Source: Tubulinosema ratisbonensis (taxonomy: Eukaryota; Microsporidia; Tubulinosematidae). Taken from it: DNA of 11,201 nt. The translations under genes and the position numbers were made by a program. The stretch is taken from assembly GCA_004000155.1 (NCBI GenBank), contig RCSS01000938.1, forward strand, positions 3,972 to 15,172, read 5' to 3'. The notes under the pieces are model-generated. The model was given only the letters and a program-made list of their open reading frames with translations, made no database searches and had not been told where the DNA came from. This document shows positions 6,915 to 11,201 of this stretch, piece by piece. The stretch's first letter is position 1. The number at the start of each line of letters is the position of its first letter.

Positions 6915-7994
6915 TTTTTTATATTTATATAAAAAATTAAATTATTACTTTATTGATTATTTATTAAATAAATCTTAGCATATATTTTATTTATTATTTT
7001 TTTTCTTTTAAATTGATTGTCTTAATATTTTTAAAAAATTAAAATTGTTTAATTAGTGAATTTTCCTTGTATTCATCAGGATGTACTCTAAAAATAAATA
7101 AAATATTTTAAATTAATATTTGGTTATTGAAAATAATATTTTTTTATTTAAAAAAAAATAAATTATAATAATTATAAGATTAACGATTGTTTTATAAAAA
7201 AATAAGATAGATTAAATATTTATTGTTTATTTTATAAATAAATGTTTTTATGAATCTTTAATTGTAACTAATTAAGAAAATTAAGTGAATTAATTATATG
7301 ATGGTTGTGTAATTTTAGTATATGATATTTTTTTTATGTGCAAAGATAAAATTAAGTGATTTTAGATAAAATTTATAATGTGATTTTGAATTAAAATTTT
7401 ATTTTGAATCTAAAAGATTTGATTTTATGAATGGAATAAATTACTTATTAATTTTTTTTAAAAGACAATATTTTATAATTTAGAATAGAAGAGACAAATG
7501 AATTAATAAACAATATTGCTATATAATTTGTTTAGATGACTTATCTTTATATTAAATTATATAATAAAAAATTTTTTATATTAATGAGGTTAAAAATAGT
7601 CTCTCTTTTTTATCAAAAATCTTTCTTGTTTATAATAAGAAATTAGATTCATAATTTAAAATTTCTAATTTTTCTGTACTAACAATTAGCCTAATTTGGT
7701 TATTTCTATGAAAATAAGTAAATAGTGTTGCAAAGAACAAATAAGAATTAAAAATTAATAATTGAATTTAACTTAAAACAAAAAAGAACTTTGAAATTTT
7801 ATACAAAAATGTGCTTTTTTTAAGAATTGAAGATTTACACATGACTTATTAAGTAATAAACTAAACTAAATAAGAATATTTATTAAAATGTTTGAATTAG
7901 AAATGTTACTTATTTACTTAAAATACGTATTAATTTACTTTAAAAAATTTTCTAAATCAAAAAAAAATACTTTAAAGGAAAAATAAAAACTTTG

Positions 7995-7996
7995 CC
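7995..7996 (+). promoter_or_regulatory. CC motif upstream of the orphan gene
   Basis: The sequence GCCTTAA precedes ATG at 8001, with CC at -6 and -5. It closely resembles the CCCTTAAAA before MVD and supports the 8001 start. An in-frame TAA directly abuts the ATG, so no longer start exists. Confidence 0.4.
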
Positions 7997-8000
7997 TTAA

Positions 8001-8549
8001 ATGTTCCTAATTTATATTTTTAAACTAGTAAACTTAGCTTATGTGAAGAATGATCAAATTAGTTTCTATAGATACATATACAATGATTTCGGAACCGATT
8101 TAAGTATATGGGACAAATCGAAGAATAAATTTTATTTGTTTACTAAGTTTATTTTACTAAAAAAGACTCGGTTACCTGAATTAACAATTCCGAATTTTTT
8201 AGAAGTTCTTTTTTTAGAAATATGTGATCAAGCTAAAATGATATGCAAAACCGATCTACTAAAAGAACCTTTTAACCTTAAAATGGTAAAAGAGCTAAGA
8301 ATAAACTGTATACTGTTGTTAAATGGTTATTTGGAAATGAAAAGAGACAAAAACTATGTTAAAGAAGTTAAATTCTTGGAAGACTTTTTTGAAAAATTTA
8401 AGATGTTATTTGATAAAAAGAATGATAAAATGATAGAGGAATATATCGTTAATTATTTGAAACAAGCTGTTTCGTTGTTAAAAAAGGATAGAAGTCAGGA
8501 ATATTATGCTGATATTTTGTTTATTCCGCATGAAGAAGTTATTCAATAA
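8001..8549 (+). CDS. Orphan protein of unknown function
   Basis: I do not recognise this 182-residue protein. An open frame this long is very unlikely by chance in DNA this rich in TAA, and it has a CC motif before the ATG, so it is probably a gene. The first 15 residues (MFLIYIFKLVNLAYV) are hydrophobic with one Lys and could be a short signal or anchor sequence. The rest is predicted by eye to be mostly helical, with hydrophobic residues at heptad-like spacing and many Lys and Glu, for example the FLEDFFEKFKMLF segment near residues 127-139. There is no Cys pattern, no nucleotide-binding loop and no transmembrane segment beyond the N terminus. Codon use differs from its neighbours: nine CpG in 549 bp by eye, against two in the 2.1-kb WD40 gene. 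It stands alone in a gene-poor region. A lineage-specific secreted protein, a remnant of a larger gene or a transferred gene are all possible. Confidence 0.65.
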   Translation: MFLIYIFKLVNLAYVKNDQISFYRYIYNDFGTDLSIWDKSKNKFYLFTKFILLKKTRLPELTIPNFLEVLFLEICDQAKMICKTDLLKEPFNLKMVKELRINCILLLNGYLEMKRDKNYVKEVKFLEDFFEKFKMLFDKKNDKMIEEYIVNYLKQAVSLLKKDRSQEYYADILFIPHEEVIQ

Positions 8550-10871
8550 AAATTTCTTACATTTTATTTTTCAATTATTAGTTTTATATTATTGATTCTG
8601 TTTAGTTTTAGTTCTTCAAGAAGTAATGTATTAGTATTAAGAAATTCAAAATATTTTTATTTAACCAATAATTATGTAAATCCAAAATAGTATCATGTCT
8701 TAGTAGATACTTTAAGAGTTTTTTACATTAAACATTTTTAATAAAATATTTTAAGGCTTTTATTAACTTACTAACAAAATTTTCGATAAAAATTGTAAAT
8801 TTTATTGTTGAGAACTTCTGATTGATGATAAATTTAATCTTAGAATGAAAATAGGACTATAATCTAAAATGTATAATTTTTATCAAAATTACTATTTCTA
8901 AACAGCCAGATATTTAATTACATCTTTAATTTTTTAAAAATAAATTTATAAAATAAAGCTAAAGTCTTTTTTATTATGATTATAAAAAACATCATTTGAT
9001 TAAAAATTTTTAAAATTATTAATATGTAAGTGTAATGTGCAGATAGAAATAACCCGGCATTTATAAAGTTTTACAAAAAGCACTCGTTCCTTTTAGAGGC
9101 CGAAATGCCTCGGAATATTTCTTGTGGAATTCTTTTATTTAATGAATAATTCTTGATACTTGTAAATACATTTTATTCTTTTCTCTCTTCTATAAAAAAT
9201 ATATGGGTAGAATATTAATTATTTTAAACTTAGAATTATTATTACCACAATATTATTTATAATTTAACAAATCTTAAGAAAGTTAAGTAATAAAGTCTTG
9301 ATATTGTTGTGAAAAATTCTATAAAAATTTACAATATAACAAAATATATAAAAAACCTATTTAATACAAACCTAATTTTAAAAAACATTATAAAAACAAG
9401 TACAGTGGTTACCACAATAAATTTAATTTTGATACAATAAGTATTTTAATCAGTAAACTAATTATTTCCAGAATGTTTCAATTGTTTACACTAAAAGAAA
9501 GAAATTTTAATTTTTCTTATAAAAATTACGTTTTTTTAAAATAACGATTTTTTTACTAAGTCAATTAAATATTCCGTTTAGGTTGTATTTTTTAATAAAA
9601 ATCAATTTTAAGTTTATAATTCATAAAAAGAGAATAATATTGTAATAATCTTTCAGATTTATAAATTCTATTATTTTTAGAATACACAAAAAAAGGATTG
9701 TTTTTTTTATTCACTTAAAGTTACAATAGTATTTTCAAAAAGAGAAGCACTGTATATTGTGATAACCTAAACTAATATTTGATTTTTATTATGTTAATAG
9801 AAAGATTTTATATTTTTTTCTAATTTTTAGAAGATAAAATTTTACAATTTAAAGCAACCAACCAGAATTCTTCTAAAAAATATTTTAAAAAAGTAAATCT
9901 AAACAAAGTTTTTTTAGGAAACAAAGGATATATTAAATATTTAACTACTGGCTTAAAATAAATATTTCATGTAATAAACCAATAAACGAAAAAAGTCTCT
10001 TATATTTTAGATTTATTTTATATAAAGCAATTATATGGTTATTTAAAATAAAAGATTGTTTTAAGAATTGAGTGCTTTATATAATTTACTCATATTATAA
10101 TAAATTAAATTTGTTTTCATTTTATAAGGTTTTCAATTAAAAAAATTAATGCAAAAAACGAAAAACTAAATAAAAAATTAATTTTAAATATTTATTGATA
10201 ACTAAAAAGAATTTCTTTACATTTGAATATAGATATAAATTTAGAAACTAACTGCCTGTCTAATTCAATATTTTTTTAAAGAAAAATCATTACATATATT
10301 AAACTAAATGATTATAATGCATACATAATAAAAAAACTTAGAATTGTTATAAATTAGCTTAAAATTATTGACCTGGTAGTATATACATCGAAAATTTGTT
10401 ATAGTAGAAACCTTGATTTTATTTTTATACTTGGTTATAATATTATTCAATTTTCTTATCTAACTTAACTATAGGAAATGTAGTTAAAAGATAATGACTC
10501 ATTTGTTTATGAATATCCTTTTTAAAATTTTGTTAAACATTATTAATAATAAACATAAATTTTATATTAAAAAATTTTTGATAAATTATAAAATAAATAG
10601 ACCTAATTACAGAGACTTGAGAAATATTTTATAATTTCTTAAATTATTAAAATATAAAGACTTTTTGCTGATGAAATCAAAAGTTGGGTATAATATGACC
10701 GAAAGAAACTTGAAATATCAACGAATTAAATATTTTATATTATTTATGCAGACTTTATTAAAATAAACATTATAAAGTTTTACAATGATGATTTAACTTT
10801 ATTTTAAAAAAAGGTACATTTACACTTATGTTTCTAAAGTATAAGAATACCTATAAAAAAATAAAGATCTC
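8550..10871. other. Gene-poor AT-rich region
   Basis: About 2.3 kb with no ORF long enough to be convincing on either strand and no RNA gene I can name. The one compositional island, at 9039-9152, is listed separately. A short palindrome GTGGTTACCAC sits near 9405-9415. The sequence otherwise consists of A/T runs with frequent stops. Confidence 0.5.
9039..9152 (+). other. GC-richer island with hairpin and short open frame
   Basis: This island stands out from its surroundings by containing four CpG in about 80 bp and a perfect 5-bp GC stem, GAGGC at 9096-9100 and GCCTC at 9107-9111, around the loop CGAAAT. On the plus strand one frame stays open for 37 codons (about 9036-9149) after a TAA at 9033, but it has no ATG until codon 24. 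The predicted peptide contains NNPAFIKFYKKHSFLLEAEM. It could be a relic exon of a decayed gene or part of a structured RNA. I recognise neither. Confidence 0.35.
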
Positions 10872-11086
10872 CTGTAACCAAAGCCTGCAAGGTAAGGTAG
10901 ACTTAGGCAGTCAATAGAGCGCACGGGGTGGTTTTTGCGGGTGAAAGGCTCGCAGTATCTTGAGCTATACCTAAGTATGGAAAACATATTTTACCGTATG
11001 TTTCCGTCGACTAAGTATAAATATTCTTATAAAGAAGGTATAGCAAAAGATCTTTGTATGGATTTCCCATCCCTAGGCAACAAAAA
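10872..11086 (+). repeat. Dispersed repeat, copy B (better preserved)
   Basis: This is the partner of copy A at 6266-6454, in opposite orientation. It is the most G+C-rich stretch of the right half, with eight or more CpG, and has open frames on both strands. On the plus strand a frame is open from after a TAA at 10893 to a TAA at 11115-11117, with its first ATG at 10977 (46 residues). On the minus strand a frame runs from ATG at 10987 to a stop at 10826-10828 (53 residues) and includes VRSIDCLSLPYLAGFGY. Copy A in the matching frame reads VHSTNCPSLFLLMVFGY. Homology stops abruptly at CTGTAACC on one side and fades after about 11086-11116 on the other. An imperfect hairpin (GGAAAACATA with TATGTTTCC) lies at about 10979-11005. 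Neither a transposase nor a known RNA was identified. Confidence 0.65.
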
Positions 11087-11201
11087 AATAGATAAAGATC
11101 AAATTTATAAAGTTTAAAATAGTAAAATAAATAGCAATAAATTCAAAATGTTATCTAAATGGAAAATATAATGAGATTTAAACTTTCAGTTGTATGTCAA
11201 T

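Larger units (their letters stand above)
6455..8000. other. Gene-poor AT-rich region
   Basis: About 1.5 kb without a credible gene. Stop codons are frequent in all frames, as expected for such composition. The only open stretch near the next gene is a 32-codon ATG frame at 7888-7986, which is within chance expectation. The structured part is the repeat cluster at 6786-6914, listed separately. No tRNA B-box-like sequence was seen. Confidence 0.5.

Noticed and set aside
7888..7986. A 32-codon ATG frame just upstream of the orphan gene
   Set aside because: It is in a different frame, lacks a CC motif at its start, and its length is within chance expectation. A frameshifted extension of the orphan gene is not supported.
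10245..10275. A possible third copy of the dispersed repeat (AACTAACTGCCTGTCTAA resembles part of copies A and B)
   Set aside because: Only about a dozen bases match convincingly and the flanks do not align, so chance is sufficient.
10600..10625. ACAGAGA at 10609 as a U6 snRNA core
   Set aside because: The invariant bases following ACAGAGA in U6 and the rest of the snRNA are absent.
9062..10785. A 15-bp exact match TATAAAGTTTTACAA at 9062-9076 and 10771-10785
   Set aside because: In DNA this AT-rich, matches of this length are expected a few times by chance in a window this size, and the flanks do not align.
10886..10902. GGTAAGG at 10891 as a microsporidian 5' splice site
   Set aside because: No coding exon ends there, no branch-point or 3' site could be paired with it, and copy A reads CATAAGTAAA at the same place inside an otherwise non-coding alignment.
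6064..11201. CRISPR array or prokaryotic-style operon elements in the repeat-bearing half
   Set aside because: There are no regularly spaced identical repeats beyond a single 26-bp pair, and all recognisable genes in the window are eukaryotic.

Overview
This window looks like part of a microsporidian genome (obligate intracellular fungi-related parasites). The evidence is extreme AT richness, intronless genes, eukaryotic-type proteins that are all shorter than their yeast or animal relatives, and a CC/CCC motif just before the start codons, as described for microsporidia. The species cannot be named from sequence alone. The window starts in a run of N. Single N bases are scattered through the first 5.8 kb, so a few residues are undetermined.

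The left half (about 54-6063) is a compact block of four recognisable genes. Mevalonate diphosphate decarboxylase (54-977, minus) belongs to isoprenoid precursor synthesis. A short hexokinase-family protein (1073-2260, minus) carries the glucose- and ATP-binding signatures but no signal peptide. A two-propeller WD40 protein resembling Utp13/TBL3 of the small-subunit processome (2521-4617, plus) diverges from the hexokinase across 260 bp. A sirtuin of the Hst3/Hst4 type (4645-6063, minus) converges on the WD40 gene with only 27 bp between stop codons. The genes share no single pathway; they are core metabolism, ribosome assembly and chromatin.

The right half (6064-11201) is different: about 5.1 kb with only one convincing ORF, an orphan of 182 codons at 8001-8549. 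That ORF has its own CC motif and is far richer in CpG than the neighbouring WD40 gene. The rest is very AT-rich DNA with a few structured islands. They are a 19-bp inverted repeat just upstream of the sirtuin, a 15-bp inverted repeat followed by a 26-bp direct repeat, and a GC-richer island with a perfect hairpin near 9040-9120. There is also a previously unlabelled repeat of about 190-215 bp in two inverted copies (6266-6454 and 10872-11086). The left copy is shorter and AT-shifted; the right copy keeps more G+C and has open frames on both strands. Whether this repeat is a mobile-element remnant, an RNA gene with a decayed copy, or a relic gene family cannot be decided from this window. It is the most interesting unexplained item here. 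No tRNA, rRNA or CRISPR array was found.
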